Of a stretch of DNA of 64,000 nt, positions 32,368 to 42,503 are shown piece by piece. The stretch is taken from positions 343,702 to 407,701 of the forward strand of contig NZ_BCRN01000003.1 of NCBI RefSeq assembly GCF_001552615.1, read 5' to 3'. Positions within the stretch are counted from its first letter, which is position 1; the number at the start of each line of letters is the position of its first letter. This DNA is from Millisia brevis NBRC 105863. GTDB taxonomy: Bacteria; Actinomycetota; Actinomycetes; Mycobacteriales; Mycobacteriaceae. The translations under genes and the position numbers were made by a program. The notes under the pieces are model-generated. The model saw nothing but the letters and a program-made list of their open reading frames with translations. It had not been told where the DNA came from and made no database searches.

Positions 32368-32395
32368 GGCCCCACCCGGTGGTCCGGGCGGGGCC
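32368..32395 (-). terminator. Intrinsic-type hairpin after rho
   Basis: GGCCCCACCCGG (32368-32379) and CCGGGCGGGGCC (32384-32395) form a 12-bp stem with one mismatch and a 4-base loop, 16 bases past the rho stop. It is GC-rich, with no T-run. Confidence 0.65.
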
Positions 32396-32411
32396 GATCG
32401 CGTGCGGGAGG

Positions 32412-34559
32412 TCAGTCCTCGCCGTTGGATCCCGGCGCGGTCTTGGTGACCTGCATCAGGAACTCGATATTGGTCCGCGACTTCTTGAGTCGGTCGATCA
32501 GCAGATCGATCGCCTGGTGGGTATCGAGCCCGGACAGCACACGGCGCAGCTTGTGCACCACCGCGAACTCGTCCGGCGACATCAACAGCTCGTCCTTGCG
32601 GGTGCTGGAGAGGTTGACGTCGATCGCGGGGAAGACGCGACGTTCGGCGATCTTGCGGTCGAGCTTGAGCTCGGCGTTGCCGGTGCCCTTGAACTCCTCG
32701 AAGATGACCGTGTCACCGGTGGAACCGGTCTCGACCAGGGCCGACGCGATGATGGTCAGCGAGCCGCCGTTCTCGATATTGCGGGCCGCACCGAGGAATC
32801 GCTTCGGCGGGTAGAGCGCGGTCGAGTCGACACCACCGGACAGGATGCGGCCGGAGGCGGGCGACGAGTTGTTGTACGCACGGCCCAGGCGGGTGATCGA
32901 GTCGAGCAGGACCACCACATCGCGGCCGGCCTCGACCAGGCGCTTGGCCCGCTCGATCGCCAGCTCCGCGACCGCGGTGTGATCGGCCGGCGGCCGGTCG
33001 AAGGTGGAGGCGATGACCTCACCCTTCACCGAGCGCTGCATATCGGTGACCTCTTCGGGTCGCTCGTCGACCAGGACGACCATCAGGTGGCATTCCGGGT
33101 TGTTGACGGCGATCGCGTTGGCGATGTCCTGCAGAACCGTGGTCTTACCGGCCTTCGGCGGGCTGACGATCAGCGCGCGCTGACCCTTACCGATCGGCAT
33201 GATCAGGTCGATCACGCGGGTGGTGAGGATGTTCTGCTGCGTCTCGAGGCGCAGCCGCTGGTTCGGGTACAGCGGGGTGAGCTTGTTGAACTCGGGGCGC
33301 TTGCGCGCGGCTTCGGCGTCGAGTCCGTTGATGCTGTCGAGGCGGACCAGCGGGTTGAACTTCTGGCGCTGGTTCTGCTGCTCGCCCTCACGGCCGGCGC
33401 GCACCGCACCGGTGATCGCGTCGCCGCGGCGCAGGCCGTTCTTGCGCACCATGTTCATCGACACGTAGACGTCGTTCGGGCCGGCCGAGTAGCCGGAGGT
33501 CCGCACGAAGGCGTAGTTGTCGAGCACGTCGAGGATGCCGGCGACCGGCTGCAGGACATCGTCCTCGCGCACCTCGGGCTCGCGGGTGTCGTTGCCGTTG
33601 CCGGTGGCGGTCGTGGTCTCACGGTCGCGTCCGCGGCGGCGTTCCCGGAAGCGGCGACCGCGCCGACCGCGACCCGACTCCTCGTCGTCTCCGCGAGCGG
33701 AATCGCCACGGGCGGCATCGCCCCGGTTGGAATCGCCACGGCCGGCACCGTTGTCGCGGCTCTGCGCGTTGTCGCGGGGACCGGACTCCGCGGAGTCGTT
33801 CTCGCGGCGGCCGGAATCGCCGTTCTCGGCGCGACCACGCCCGTTGTCGCGCCCGTTGCCGTCGCGGCCATTGCCGTCGCGGCCGGCAGCGTCGCGGCCG
33901 TTGGTATCCCGACGGCCCTGACGCTCGCGCCGCGAGCGACCCTGAGTCTGCTGGTCGTCACCGGTTTCGGTGCGGCCGGCGGGTTCGGCGGCTTCGCGAT
34001 CGGCGCCGGCCGGACGCTCGTCGGTGTCGACCGACGCGCGGGAGGCGGCGCTGTCGGTCCGATCGGCGGCGACGGTCTCGCGGTGATCCGCGGCGACGGT
34101 CTCGCGACTGCCGTTGTCGTGCGATTCGGCCTGCTCGGCGGCGTCGGTGCCGTTCGCGGCGGCTTCGACATCGCTGCCGGCGGCTTCATCCGGGGCACCG
34201 ACGCGGCGAACCGCGCGGCGTCCACGCGTACGACGGGTGCCGGCGTCGGCGTCACCGTCGGAGGCGGCCTCTTGGGCCGGAACGTCCAGGTCGAGGGTGG
34301 AAGGAGCGGACTGCTCGACGGGCGCGGTGCGGATGGTCGTACCACCCTGCTGCGCCTCGATCGCGCTGATCAGATCACCCTTCCGCATGCCGGAGACCCC
34401 TCGGATGCCCAGTTGGCCCGCCAGGGTTCGCAGCTCCGCCAAAACCAGCCCGTTGAGCCCATCGGCACGCCTGCTCGCCGTGCGCGAACGACGGGAACCG
34501 GCGGAGGAATCAACGTCGGTATCGGAGACCGGCGCAGCGATAAGTTCCGTTTCGGTCAC
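32412..34559 (-). CDS. rho: Transcription termination factor Rho with long disordered insertion
   Basis: A 715-residue hexameric RNA helicase. The N-terminal Rho-N helix bundle (LAELRTLAGQLGIRGVSGMRKGDLI, here split: LAELRTLAGQLGI then RGVSGMRKGDLI) spans ~35-75. Residues ~80-325 are a low-complexity Arg/Gly/Asn/Asp region with NGRDGNGRDNGRGR-type repeats. The OB RNA-binding domain follows (~330-410), then the ATPase with PPKAGKTT (Lys472) and LVDERPEEVTDM. The insertion is a known actinobacterial feature but large here. GTG start at 34559 with AAGGAAAGGA. A stable hairpin abuts this Shine-Dalgarno. Confidence 0.97.
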   Translation of the reverse strand: MTETELIAAPVSDTDVDSSAGSRRSRTASRRADGLNGLVLAELRTLAGQLGIRGVSGMRKGDLISAIEAQQGGTTIRTAPVEQSAPSTLDLDVPAQEAASDGDADAGTRRTRGRRAVRRVGAPDEAAGSDVEAAANGTDAAEQAESHDNGSRETVAADHRETVAADRTDSAASRASVDTDERPAGADREAAEPAGRTETGDDQQTQGRSRRERQGRRDTNGRDAAGRDGNGRDGNGRDNGRGRAENGDSGRRENDSAESGPRDNAQSRDNGAGRGDSNRGDAARGDSARGDDEESGRGRRGRRFRERRRGRDRETTTATGNGNDTREPEVREDDVLQPVAGILDVLDNYAFVRTSGYSAGPNDVYVSMNMVRKNGLRRGDAITGAVRAGREGEQQNQRQKFNPLVRLDSINGLDAEAARKRPEFNKLTPLYPNQRLRLETQQNILTTRVIDLIMPIGKGQRALIVSPPKAGKTTVLQDIANAIAVNNPECHLMVVLVDERPEEVTDMQRSVKGEVIASTFDRPPADHTAVAELAIERAKRLVEAGRDVVVLLDSITRLGRAYNNSSPASGRILSGGVDSTALYPPKRFLGAARNIENGGSLTIIASALVETGSTGDTVIFEEFKGTGNAELKLDRKIAERRVFPAIDVNLSSTRKDELLMSPDEFAVVHKLRRVLSGLDTHQAIDLLIDRLKKSRTNIEFLMQVTKTAPGSNGED

Positions 34560-34968
34560 GGAAGTCCTTTCCTTCCCTCGAGCGCACCGTGCGCAAATCG
34601 AGGGTTCGTACCGGGCTCAGCATGGAGAGCTCCGGTCTGTTGCCCGGCGCGGCCGGGCGGCTCCTGCCGCGACAACATCCGTGGCACTACCGAAGATGCG
34701 GGAGTTACCACCGATTCAACGGCAATCACGCTGACACTCGGACGGATCGGGGAGCCATTCGGTCGACACCGCTCGTCCATCGGATCAGAAACGACAGATC
34801 GAGGTGAATTTCCGGACCCTCTGAGTACCGCCGCGTCGAGCGCGATGAGCGTACAGCCCACAGAATAGCGGTACAGACTTCTGCCGGCAAGAATGACGGA
34901 CGCGAGTCGTCGCCGTGTCGGCCGCACTCCCCGGGCTTCTTCACCGACCGACGCGCGGTGTCGCTACT
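34560..34968 (-). promoter_or_regulatory. rho leader region (409 bases without a gene)
   Basis: No convincing frame occurs on either strand. In the rho transcript the region holds a GCCCGGC/GCCGGGC hairpin (34642-34658) and, next to the Shine-Dalgarno, a larger hairpin (34575-34604). The long leader suits autogenous control, as known for rho in E. coli and others; here that is inference. The rho promoter was not identified. Confidence 0.5.
34575..34604 (-). promoter_or_regulatory. Stem-loop abutting the rho ribosome-binding site
   Basis: Outer arms CCCTCGA (34575-34581) and TCGAGGG (34598-34604) are exact complements, and inside them GCGCA/TGCGC form a second stem with a 3-base loop (three unpaired A on the plus strand). 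On the minus-strand RNA it ends one or two bases before the purine-rich GAAGGAAAGGA of rho, so folding could modulate ribosome access. Confidence 0.5.
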
Positions 34969-35931
34969 CTACCGGCCGGACTCGACCGAGACGCCGCCGG
35001 CGATCGCCAGACGCTGAACGAACAGCCCCTCGGCGCGGGCCCGCTCGACCAACTCCGCCGGAATCGGCTCGGCGGTCAGCGCGAGGACGGTCGGCCCGGC
35101 ACCGGAGACCATCGCGGCGATCCCCGCGGCGCGCAGCCGCTCGATCCAACGGGTGGTCACCGGAAGTGCCGGCGCGCGGTAGCCCTGGTGCAGCCGGTCC
35201 TGCGTGGCGGCGAAGAGCAGCTCCGGCTGCCGTTCGAGCGCGACGACCGCCAACGCCGCGCGACCGGCGTTGAACGCCGCGTCCCGATGCGGAACGGTAT
35301 GCGGCAACATGCCGCGGGTCATCGAGGTCGACGACCGATCGGACGGAACGAATACCCAAGCCTGCAGTTCCGGCGCGACCCGCAGCGCCGCCGCCTGGTA
35401 GACCCGCTCCCCGTCGGCCGCGTCCTCGGTCCATGACACGACCGCGTCTCCGAGGATGCTCGCCGAGGAATTGTCGGGATGCCCTTCGAATTCGGCGGCG
35501 AGTTGGACGAGCCGTTCGGTCGACAGCACCGGAGCGCCGACGGCCTGCTCGGCCAATCCGGCGGCGGCGGCCAGGCCGGCCACCGCCGCGGACGCCGAGG
35601 AACCCAATCCGCGGGAATGCGGAATCGAGTTGCGGCACACCATCTTCACGCCCGGCACCGTCACGCCGGCCGCGTCGAGGCCGCGACGCAGCGCACGCAC
35701 GACCAAGTGGGCCGGCCCGTTGACGACCTCACCGGCGCCCTCGCCGGAGACCTCGACGCTCAATCCCGAGGGCGTCACCTCCACGTCGACCTCGTCGTAG
35801 AGGCCCAGAGCCAGGCCCAGGGCGTCGAAGCCCGGGCCCAGGTTGGCGCTCGACGCCGGGACCCGGACCCGCGCGTACGCGCCGGCGGCCAGGGTCACGG
35901 CGTGGTCGTGCTCGGTCATGCTCTCGGTCAT
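34969..35931 (-). CDS. thrB: Homoserine kinase
   Basis: A 320-residue GHMP kinase that phosphorylates homoserine. The ATP loop is [20 protein letters not shown], with [18 protein letters not shown] at the N-terminus and [13 protein letters not shown] near the C-terminus. The start is ATG 35931 ([10 protein letters not shown]), 7 bases after the thrC stop. ATG 35919, preceded by GAG, is an alternative. It is the last gene of the argS-lysA-hom-thrC-thrB operon. It is ~10 residues longer than E. coli ThrB. Confidence 0.96.
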   Translation of the reverse strand: MTESMTEHDHAVTLAAGAYARVRVPASSANLGPGFDALGLALGLYDEVDVEVTPSGLSVEVSGEGAGEVVNGPAHLVVRALRRGLDAAGVTVPGVKMVCRNSIPHSRGLGSSASAAVAGLAAAAGLAEQAVGAPVLSTERLVQLAAEFEGHPDNSSASILGDAVVSWTEDAADGERVYQAAALRVAPELQAWVFVPSDRSSTSMTRGMLPHTVPHRDAAFNAGRAALAVVALERQPELLFAATQDRLHQGYRAPALPVTTRWIERLRAAGIAAMVSGAGPTVLALTAEPIPAELVERARAEGLFVQRLAIAGGVSVESGR

Positions 35932-35938
35932 CGTCGGA

Positions 35939-37012
35939 TCAGTGCAGATCGAGCGCGGTCGCCACGGCGACCGGATCAACCGGAATCGGCTCGGCGACAG
36001 TCATTCCCAGCAGTGCGGTATCGGGATCCTTCAGGCCGTTGCCGGTGACGGTGCACACGACCGTGCTGCCGGCCTCGATGCTGCCGTCCGCGCGGGACGC
36101 CAGCAGACCGGCGATGCTCGCGGCCGATGCGGGCTCGACGAAGACCCCCTCGGTCGCCGCCAACAGTCGGTAGGCCTCGAGGATCTTCTCGTCGGTCGCG
36201 GCGCGGAAGGCGCCACCGGACTGTTCCTTCGCCTCGACCGCAGCGTTCCAGGACGCGGGAGCGCCGATGCGGATCGCGGTCGCGATCGTCTCCGGATTGG
36301 CCACCGGCGCACCGTTGACCAGCGGGGCGGCGCCCGCCGCCTGGACACCGATCATGCGCGGCAGTCGGGTGGTCAGACCGTCGGCGTGGTACTCGCGGTA
36401 GCCCCGCCAGTAGGCGGTGATGTTGCCGGCGTTGCCGACCGGCAGCACGTGCACGTCCGGCGCATCGCCCAGCACATCGCAGATTTCGAAGGCCGCGGTC
36501 TTCTGGCCCTCGATGCGCACCGGGTTGACCGAGTTGACCAGGCCGATCGTCGGGAACTCCGAGGTGGTCTTGCGCGCCAGCTCGAGACAGTCGTCGAAGT
36601 TGCCCCGCACCTGAATGATCTTGGCGCCGTGCATCACCGCCTGGGCGAGCTTGCCCATCGCGATCTTGCCCTCGGGCACGAGCACCGCGCAGCCCATCCC
36701 GGCCCGCGTCGCGTAGGCGGCGGCGGATGCGGAGGTATTGCCGGTCGAGGCGCAGAGCACGGCCTCCTGGCCGCGGGCGCGCGCATCGGTGACCGCCATC
36801 GTCATACCGCGGTCCTTGAAGGAACCGGTGGGGTTGAGGCCCTCGACCTTGACGAAGACCCGGCACCCGGTCGTCTCCGACAGCCGCGGAGCGGGGATCA
36901 ATGGGGTACCACCCTCGAGGAGGGTGACCGGCTCCCAGTTCTCCCCGATCGGCAAGCGATCCCGATAGGCCTCGATCAGACCGGGCCATCCCACATGTAC
37001 CGACACACTCAT
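35939..37012 (-). CDS. thrC: Threonine synthase
   Basis: A 357-residue PLP enzyme that converts O-phosphohomoserine to threonine. The Schiff-base Lys66 is in [11 protein letters not shown]; later [17 protein letters not shown] binds the PLP phosphate. It is the short actinobacterial form, without the N-terminal extension of the E. coli enzyme. ATG start overlaps the hom stop by 4 bases (ATGA). Confidence 0.97.
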   Translation of the reverse strand: MSVSVHVGWPGLIEAYRDRLPIGENWEPVTLLEGGTPLIPAPRLSETTGCRVFVKVEGLNPTGSFKDRGMTMAVTDARARGQEAVLCASTGNTSASAAAYATRAGMGCAVLVPEGKIAMGKLAQAVMHGAKIIQVRGNFDDCLELARKTTSEFPTIGLVNSVNPVRIEGQKTAAFEICDVLGDAPDVHVLPVGNAGNITAYWRGYREYHADGLTTRLPRMIGVQAAGAAPLVNGAPVANPETIATAIRIGAPASWNAAVEAKEQSGGAFRAATDEKILEAYRLLAATEGVFVEPASAASIAGLLASRADGSIEAGSTVVCTVTGNGLKDPDTALLGMTVAEPIPVDPVAVATALDLH

Positions 37013-38325
37013 ACCGACGTGCCCTCCAGGCGAATCACACTGTTGACGCTGATGACCGACTCCAGATCGGCCAGGGTGCGGACCGTATCGGCCAGATCCT
37101 GGTCCGCCGCGCGATGGGTGACGACCACCAGGCGCGCATCGTTGCCGGTCCCCTCCTGCCGCACGGTCGAGATGCTGATCTCGTGCTCGGCGAAGGCCGC
37201 CGCCACGGTGGACAGTACCCCGGCGCGGTCGGTGACCTGCATGTTCACGTGGTAGCGCGTCGGGGTTTCCCCGATCGGCGCGGTCGGCAGCTTCGCATAG
37301 GTCGACTCGCCCGGGCCGCGCCCACCGTAGACCTTGTTGCGCGCGGCCATCACCAGATCGCCGAGCACCGCCGAGGCGGTCGGCGCGCCGCCGGCGCCCT
37401 GGCCGTAGAACATCAGTCGCCCGGCGGCTTCCGCCTCGACGACGACGGCGTTGAACGCGCCGGAGACCGAGGCCAGGGGGTGCTCGAGCGGGATGAAGGC
37501 CGGGTAGACGCGCGCCGAGATGCGCTCCTTGCCATCGGAGTCGACCAGCCGCTCGCAGAGGGCGAGCAGCTTGACCGTGCAGCCGAGGGCCTTGGCGGTC
37601 TGGAAGTCCTCCGAGGTGATGTTGCTGATCCCCTCGCGGTAGACATCCGCCGCGGTGACGCGGGTATGGAAGGCCAACGACGCGAGGATCGCCGCCTTGG
37701 CCGCGGCGTCGTAGCCCTCGACGTCGGCGGTGGGATCGGCCTCGGCGTAGCCGAGCTGCTGCGCCTCCTTCAGCACGACCTCGTAGTCGGCGTCGCCGCT
37801 CTCCATCGCGCTGAGGATGAAGTTGGTGGTGCCGTTGACGATTCCGACGACCCGCTCGACCCGATCGCCCGCGAGCGACTGCATCAACGGGCGCACGACC
37901 GGGATCGCACCGGCGACGGCCGCCTCGAAGTAGAGGTCCGCGCGATGCCGTTCGGCCGCCTCGGCCAGTTCGCCGGTGTAGTCGGCCAGCAGCGCCTTGT
38001 TGGCGGTGACCACCGACTTGCCCCCGTTGAGGGCGGCGAGGATCAGCTCGCGCGGCGGGTCGATGCCGCCGATCACCTCGACGACGATGTCGACATCGTC
38101 GCGGGCGACCAGCGCCTCGGCGTCCGTGGTCAACAGATCGGGATCGATCTGCCGCTCGACGTCGGTCCGCCGGACGGCGACACCGCGCAGGACCACCGGT
38201 GCGCCGACCCGCGCCTCGAGATCCGACGCATGGTCGGTCAGAATCCGTACGACCTCGGTTCCGACATTGCCGAAACCGAGGACCGCCACCCCGATCGGTC
38301 GCGCAAACCCGCGTCCGTCTGTCAC
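37009..38325 (-). CDS. hom: Homoserine dehydrogenase with C-terminal ACT domain
   Basis: A 438-residue NAD(P)-dependent enzyme. The Rossmann motif is [12 protein letters not shown] (~14-25), the catalytic domain contains [10 protein letters not shown] and [13 protein letters not shown], and the C-terminal ACT domain (~355-430, [20 protein letters not shown]) implies threonine feedback inhibition. It is monofunctional, with no aspartokinase part. It starts directly against the lysA stop (adjacent bases), so the two are translationally coupled. Confidence 0.97.
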   Translation of the reverse strand: MTDGRGFARPIGVAVLGFGNVGTEVVRILTDHASDLEARVGAPVVLRGVAVRRTDVERQIDPDLLTTDAEALVARDDVDIVVEVIGGIDPPRELILAALNGGKSVVTANKALLADYTGELAEAAERHRADLYFEAAVAGAIPVVRPLMQSLAGDRVERVVGIVNGTTNFILSAMESGDADYEVVLKEAQQLGYAEADPTADVEGYDAAAKAAILASLAFHTRVTAADVYREGISNITSEDFQTAKALGCTVKLLALCERLVDSDGKERISARVYPAFIPLEHPLASVSGAFNAVVVEAEAAGRLMFYGQGAGGAPTASAVLGDLVMAARNKVYGGRGPGESTYAKLPTAPIGETPTRYHVNMQVTDRAGVLSTVAAAFAEHEISISTVRQEGTGNDARLVVVTHRAADQDLADTVRTLADLESVISVNSVIRLEGTSV

Positions 38326-39741
38326 CTAAACCTCCAAGCTCACAAGATCATCATGGGTCTCGCGGCGCAGCACCAGCCGCGCGCGCCCATCGCGAACCGC
38401 GACCACCGCCGGGCGCCCCAGCAGGTTGTACCGGCTCGACATCGAATAGCAGTACGCACCGGTCGCCCCGACGGCGAGCAGATCTCCCGGCCCGACATCG
38501 GCGGGCTGCCAGGTATCGCGCACCACGACGTCACCGCTTTCGCAGTGCTTGCCGACGATGCGCGCCAGCACCGGATCGGCCTGCGACACCCGCGAGGCGA
38601 GCCGCACGTCGTACACCGCGCCGTACAGCGAGGTGCGGATGTTGTCGCTCATACCGCCGTCGACACTGACGTATCGCCGGGAGAGGCCGCCGTCGAGGGT
38701 CACATCCTTGATCGTGCCGACCTCGTAGAGCGTTATCGTTCCGGGACCGGCGATCGCGCGGCCCGGCTCGACATCGAGGATCGGCGTCGGCAGGCCCAGC
38801 AGCGCCGACTCGGTCTTCACGATCGCGGTCAACTTGTCCGCGAGCGTCGCCGGCTCCGGCGGATCATCTTGCGGGACATAGTGAATGCCCATGCCACCGC
38901 CGAGGTCGATCACCGAGATCTGGGCGGTCTTCTCCACGCCGTAATGCTTGATGACGTCCCGCAGCAGCCCGAGCACCCGCCGCGCGGCGAGTTCGAAGCC
39001 GTCGACATCGAAGATCTGCGAGCCGATATGGCTGTGCAGGCCGGTCATCCGCAGGTGCTCGGTGGCGAAGACGCGCTCGACGGCGGCCAGCGCCGACCCG
39101 TCGGAGAGCGAGAAGCCGAACTTCTGGTCCTCGTGCGCGGTCGCGATGAATTCGTGGGTATGCGCCTCGACGCCGACGGTGACGCGCACCAGCACGTCCT
39201 GCACGACGCCGTGACGACGCGCGATCTCGTCGAGCCGCTCGATCTCGACCATCGAGTCCAGGACGATGTGCGCCACACCGGCGGCGACGCCGGCTTCGAG
39301 TTCCGCGATGGATTTGTTGTTGCCGTGCATGGCGATTCGCTCGGGCGGGAAGCCCGCGCGCAGCGCGACGGACAGCTCACCGCCGGAGCAGACATCGAGC
39401 GAGAGCCCTTCGTCGGCCACCCAACGCGCGACTTCGGTGCACAGAAATGCCTTGGCGGCGTAGTGCACTCGCTCGGGGTCGCCGAACGCGTCCGCCATAT
39501 CGCGACAGCGCTGCCGGAAGTCGTTCTCGTTGATGACGAACAGCGGCGTGCCGAATTCGCGGGCCAGGTCGGTCACCGGGATCGAGCCGATCGTCATCAC
39601 ACCGTCGGCGTCGCGCTCGGTGCCGATCGGATAGACCGCGGCCGGGATATCGGTCATCTGGGCGGTCGAGGTCGGACGCTCGGGGGCGCCGGGCGCGGCC
39701 TGCGGCTCGCCGTGCCGGGGGCCGGCGGGATGCGCGCTCAC
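38326..39741 (-). CDS. lysA: Diaminopimelate decarboxylase
   Basis: A 471-residue PLP enzyme (alanine racemase-like barrel) that makes L-lysine from meso-diaminopimelate. The PLP Lys97 is in [10 protein letters not shown], the His/Ser loop is [12 protein letters not shown], and VDLGGG-type ([12 protein letters not shown]) and CESGD carry phosphate-binding and cross-subunit catalytic residues. ATG 39741 overlaps the argS stop (ATGA). The first ~28 residues are Pro/Ala-rich; an internal ATG ([10 protein letters not shown], 39657) is an alternative start. Confidence 0.97.
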   Translation of the reverse strand: MSAHPAGPRHGEPQAAPGAPERPTSTAQMTDIPAAVYPIGTERDADGVMTIGSIPVTDLAREFGTPLFVINENDFRQRCRDMADAFGDPERVHYAAKAFLCTEVARWVADEGLSLDVCSGGELSVALRAGFPPERIAMHGNNKSIAELEAGVAAGVAHIVLDSMVEIERLDEIARRHGVVQDVLVRVTVGVEAHTHEFIATAHEDQKFGFSLSDGSALAAVERVFATEHLRMTGLHSHIGSQIFDVDGFELAARRVLGLLRDVIKHYGVEKTAQISVIDLGGGMGIHYVPQDDPPEPATLADKLTAIVKTESALLGLPTPILDVEPGRAIAGPGTITLYEVGTIKDVTLDGGLSRRYVSVDGGMSDNIRTSLYGAVYDVRLASRVSQADPVLARIVGKHCESGDVVVRDTWQPADVGPGDLLAVGATGAYCYSMSSRYNLLGRPAVVAVRDGRARLVLRRETHDDLVSLEV

Positions 39742-41390
39742 ATCCGCTCCGGTGCGCTGATGCCGAGCAGGTCGAGACCGTTGCGCAGGACCTGCCGGGT
39801 GGCCCGGCCGAGCGCCAGCCGCGCCGAGTGCACCGGTTGGGGTTGTTCGTCGCCCTGGGGCAGCACCCGCGCCGCCCCGTAGAACCGGTGGTAATCCCCC
39901 GCGAGTTGCTCGAGATACCGCGCGATCCGGTGCGGCTCACGGAATTCCGCGGCGGTCCGCACGATATCGGGGAACTGCGCCAGGGTGCGGATCAGCGCAT
40001 TCTCGGCGGGCAGGTCCAAGAGCGACAGGTCCGGGTCGTCGGCGGTCACGCCGAGCTCGGCCGCGGAGTTGTCCAGCGAGCAGAGCCGCGCGTGGGCGTA
40101 CTGCACGTAGTAGACCGGGTTGTCGTTGCTGCGCTTGGTCCACAGCTCGAGGTCGATGTCGATCGAGGTGTCGACCGCCGAGCGGATCAGCACGTACCGG
40201 GCCGCGTCGACGCCGATCTCCGAGACGAGATTGTCGAGAGTGACCACGGTGCCGGCCCGCTTGCTCATCTTGACCGCGATGCCGTCGCGCACCAGGTTGA
40301 CCATCTGCCCGATCAGCACCTCGACGGTGGCCGGGTCGTCGCCCAGCGCCGCGGCGGCGGCCTTGAGCCGGCCGATATAGCCGTGGTGGTCGGCGCCGAG
40401 CATGTAGATCGCGATGTCGAAACCGCGCCGCCGCTTGTCGCGGAAGTAGGCGATATCGCCGGCGATGTAGGCGGCATCGCCGTCGGACTTGATGACGACG
40501 CGGTCCTTGTCGTCACCGAACTCGGTGCTGCGGATCCACCAGGCGCCGTCTTCCTTGTACAGCGCGCCGGAGGTCTTGAGCTGGGCGACCACCTCGTCGA
40601 CGGCGCCCGATTCGTACAGCGAGTTCTCGTGGAAGTAGACGTCGAAATCGGTACCGAAGTCGTGCAGGCTCCGCTTGATCTCGTCGAACATCGACGCGAC
40701 CCCGCGCGACCGGAAGACCTCGATCCGCTCGGTGTCGGGCAGGTCGAGCACACCGGGAACCGCCGCGACGATGTCGGCGGCGATCCGGCCGATGTAGTCG
40801 CCCGCGTACCCGTCCTCGGGGGTCGGCTTGCCGGCGGCGGACGCGTCGAGCGACCGAGCGAACCGATCGATCTGCGCGCCGTGGTCGTTGAAGTAGTACT
40901 CGCGGGTGACCGCGGCACCGGAGGCGGCCAGCACCCGGCCGAGGGCGTCGCCCACCGCGGCCCAGCGGGTGCCACCGAGGTGGATCGGTCCGGTCGGGTT
41001 GGCCGAGACGAATTCGAGGTTGATCGCCCGGCCGGCCAGCGTGTCGTTGGTGCCGTAGCTCTCCCCGGCGGCGAGGACCTGCGCGACAACGGCGCCGAGC
41101 GCGTCGGTGGCCAGGCGAATGTTGACGAATCCCGGTCCGGCGACCTCGACCGCGGCGATGCCGTCGCGCCCGGCGAGTTCCGCGGCGAGCCACTGCGCCA
41201 GATCGCGCGGCTTCGCGCCCACGCGTCCGGCGATCTGGAGGGCTACATTGGTCGCGTAGTCGCCGTGTTCCGGATTGCGCGGGCGGTCGATGACCACCGG
41301 TCGGGGGACCACGGCACCATCGAGGCCACGATCGGTGAGAATGTCGATCGCGGCGTCACCAACAACTGCGGCAAGCTCGGCGGGGGTCAC
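39738..41390 (-). CDS. argS: Arginyl-tRNA synthetase
   Basis: A 550-residue class I synthetase, the same length as the M. tuberculosis enzyme. GTG 41390 ([15 protein letters not shown]) is chosen; the open frame upstream is not protein-like. The N-terminal Add1 domain is followed by the HIGH-like GPIHLGG (class I HxGH variant: HLGG), and [11 protein letters not shown] is the KMSKS-like loop. The C-terminal anticodon domain includes [12 protein letters not shown]. It is the first gene of the lysine/threonine operon; argS-lysA adjacency is known in Corynebacterium, where arginine and lysine affect expression. Confidence 0.97.
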   Translation of the reverse strand: MTPAELAAVVGDAAIDILTDRGLDGAVVPRPVVIDRPRNPEHGDYATNVALQIAGRVGAKPRDLAQWLAAELAGRDGIAAVEVAGPGFVNIRLATDALGAVVAQVLAAGESYGTNDTLAGRAINLEFVSANPTGPIHLGGTRWAAVGDALGRVLAASGAAVTREYYFNDHGAQIDRFARSLDASAAGKPTPEDGYAGDYIGRIAADIVAAVPGVLDLPDTERIEVFRSRGVASMFDEIKRSLHDFGTDFDVYFHENSLYESGAVDEVVAQLKTSGALYKEDGAWWIRSTEFGDDKDRVVIKSDGDAAYIAGDIAYFRDKRRRGFDIAIYMLGADHHGYIGRLKAAAAALGDDPATVEVLIGQMVNLVRDGIAVKMSKRAGTVVTLDNLVSEIGVDAARYVLIRSAVDTSIDIDLELWTKRSNDNPVYYVQYAHARLCSLDNSAAELGVTADDPDLSLLDLPAENALIRTLAQFPDIVRTAAEFREPHRIARYLEQLAGDYHRFYGAARVLPQGDEQPQPVHSARLALGRATRQVLRNGLDLLGISAPERM

Positions 41391-41645
41391 GAACGACCAT
41401 CCTATGGGCAGGCCTACCAGCGACCATGGGCGGCCCGCACGGCGGCGACCCGCGTCGGCGGGCGTTGCGCACACCACCATGAGGGCTGCGGGATGCGCCG
41501 GCGGGCTTCCGTACAGTGAAGAGGTTCGTCGGCGACGCGGTGAACGCTGTGTCGCCGACGCGGTCGAGTTGATGCCCTTCGGCGGATCGCTCGGCCCACC
41601 AGAGTCCATAGGTCAACGGCCCAGTAGAGAAAGCGTGCACTCGCA
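41391..41645. promoter_or_regulatory. Divergent promoter region between argS and the DUF3105 gene
   Basis: This 255-base gap must drive the argS operon (minus) and the DUF3105-DUF305 genes (plus). TACAGT at 41512-41517 is a TANNNT-type -10 for the plus strand, but no -35 fits well. No T-box or attenuator-like structure was recognised in front of argS. Confidence 0.4.
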
Positions 41646-42503
41646 ATGGCACGAGGTTCATCCTCCGACAGCGATTCGTCGAAGGGCTACACGCGGACGG
41701 CCACGAAGGCGGCCGGCGCGTTGAAGGCGTCCAAGAGCGGTCGCCGATCCGGCGTCGCGGGAACCAAGCGGGAAGTCCCGTGGTTCCTGATCGGCGCGGG
41801 CGTCGTCCTGATCGGACTGGTCACCCTGCTGACGATCAACCTGCTGCCCAAGTACCAGGAGCAGGTCGCTCTCGAGGAGTGGACCCCCACCGCCGAGAAT
41901 CCGGATCCGTCGACGGCGATCTCCGATGTGCAGATCATCGACTATCCGGCCGCGCTGCACGTCAGCAGCACGCAGCGCGTCGCCTACGACCACACCCCGC
42001 CTCTGGGTGGGCCGCACGATGCCACCTGGGCGACCTGCACCGGCGTGGTCTACCCGGAGGCGATTCGCACCGAGAATGCCGTGCACTCGATGGAGCACGG
42101 CGCGGTGTGGGTGACCTACAACCCCGACACCGTCCCGGCGGATCAGATCGCCTCGCTCGCCGCCCGCGTCCAGGGGCAGCAGTACATGATGATGTCGCCG
42201 TACCCGAATCTCGATCCGCCGATCTCGATCCAGTCCTGGGGCCACCAGCTGCAGGTCGACTCGGCCGATGACGAGCGCATCGGTCAGTTCATCGCGGCGC
42301 TGCGCCTGAACCCGAATACCTACCCCGAGGTCGGCGCGTCCTGCTCGTCGTTCCCCGGATCCGGTTTCGATCCCGACAACCCGCCGCTGTTCGATCCGAA
42401 CCCGCCCGGCCCGGACGCGGTTCCGATGGACGGTGCCGGTTCGACGACCGATACCTCCGAGCTCGGCGGCACGCAGGCCCCGATGACCGAGCCCGCGCCG
42501 TGA
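41646..42503 (+). CDS. DUF3105 single-pass membrane protein
   Basis: A 285-residue protein. A basic, Ser/Lys-rich N-terminus (residues 1-43) precedes one transmembrane helix (~45-67, WFLIGAGVVLIGLVTLL), then an outside DUF3105 domain (~90-235) with ATWATCTGVVY and HSMEHGAVWVTY. The His, Met and Cys residues suggest metal or redox chemistry, but no function is established. The tail is Asp/Pro-rich. The stop overlaps the next start by 4 bases (GTGA), so this gene and the DUF305 gene are a unit. Confidence 0.83.
   Translation: MARGSSSDSDSSKGYTRTATKAAGALKASKSGRRSGVAGTKREVPWFLIGAGVVLIGLVTLLTINLLPKYQEQVALEEWTPTAENPDPSTAISDVQIIDYPAALHVSSTQRVAYDHTPPLGGPHDATWATCTGVVYPEAIRTENAVHSMEHGAVWVTYNPDTVPADQIASLAARVQGQQYMMMSPYPNLDPPISIQSWGHQLQVDSADDERIGQFIAALRLNPNTYPEVGASCSSFPGSGFDPDNPPLFDPNPPGPDAVPMDGAGSTTDTSELGGTQAPMTEPAP

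Noticed and set aside
41391..41645. T-box or peptide attenuator before argS
   Set aside because: No T-box core sequence, no leader peptide rich in Arg or Lys codons and no terminator/antiterminator pair was seen.
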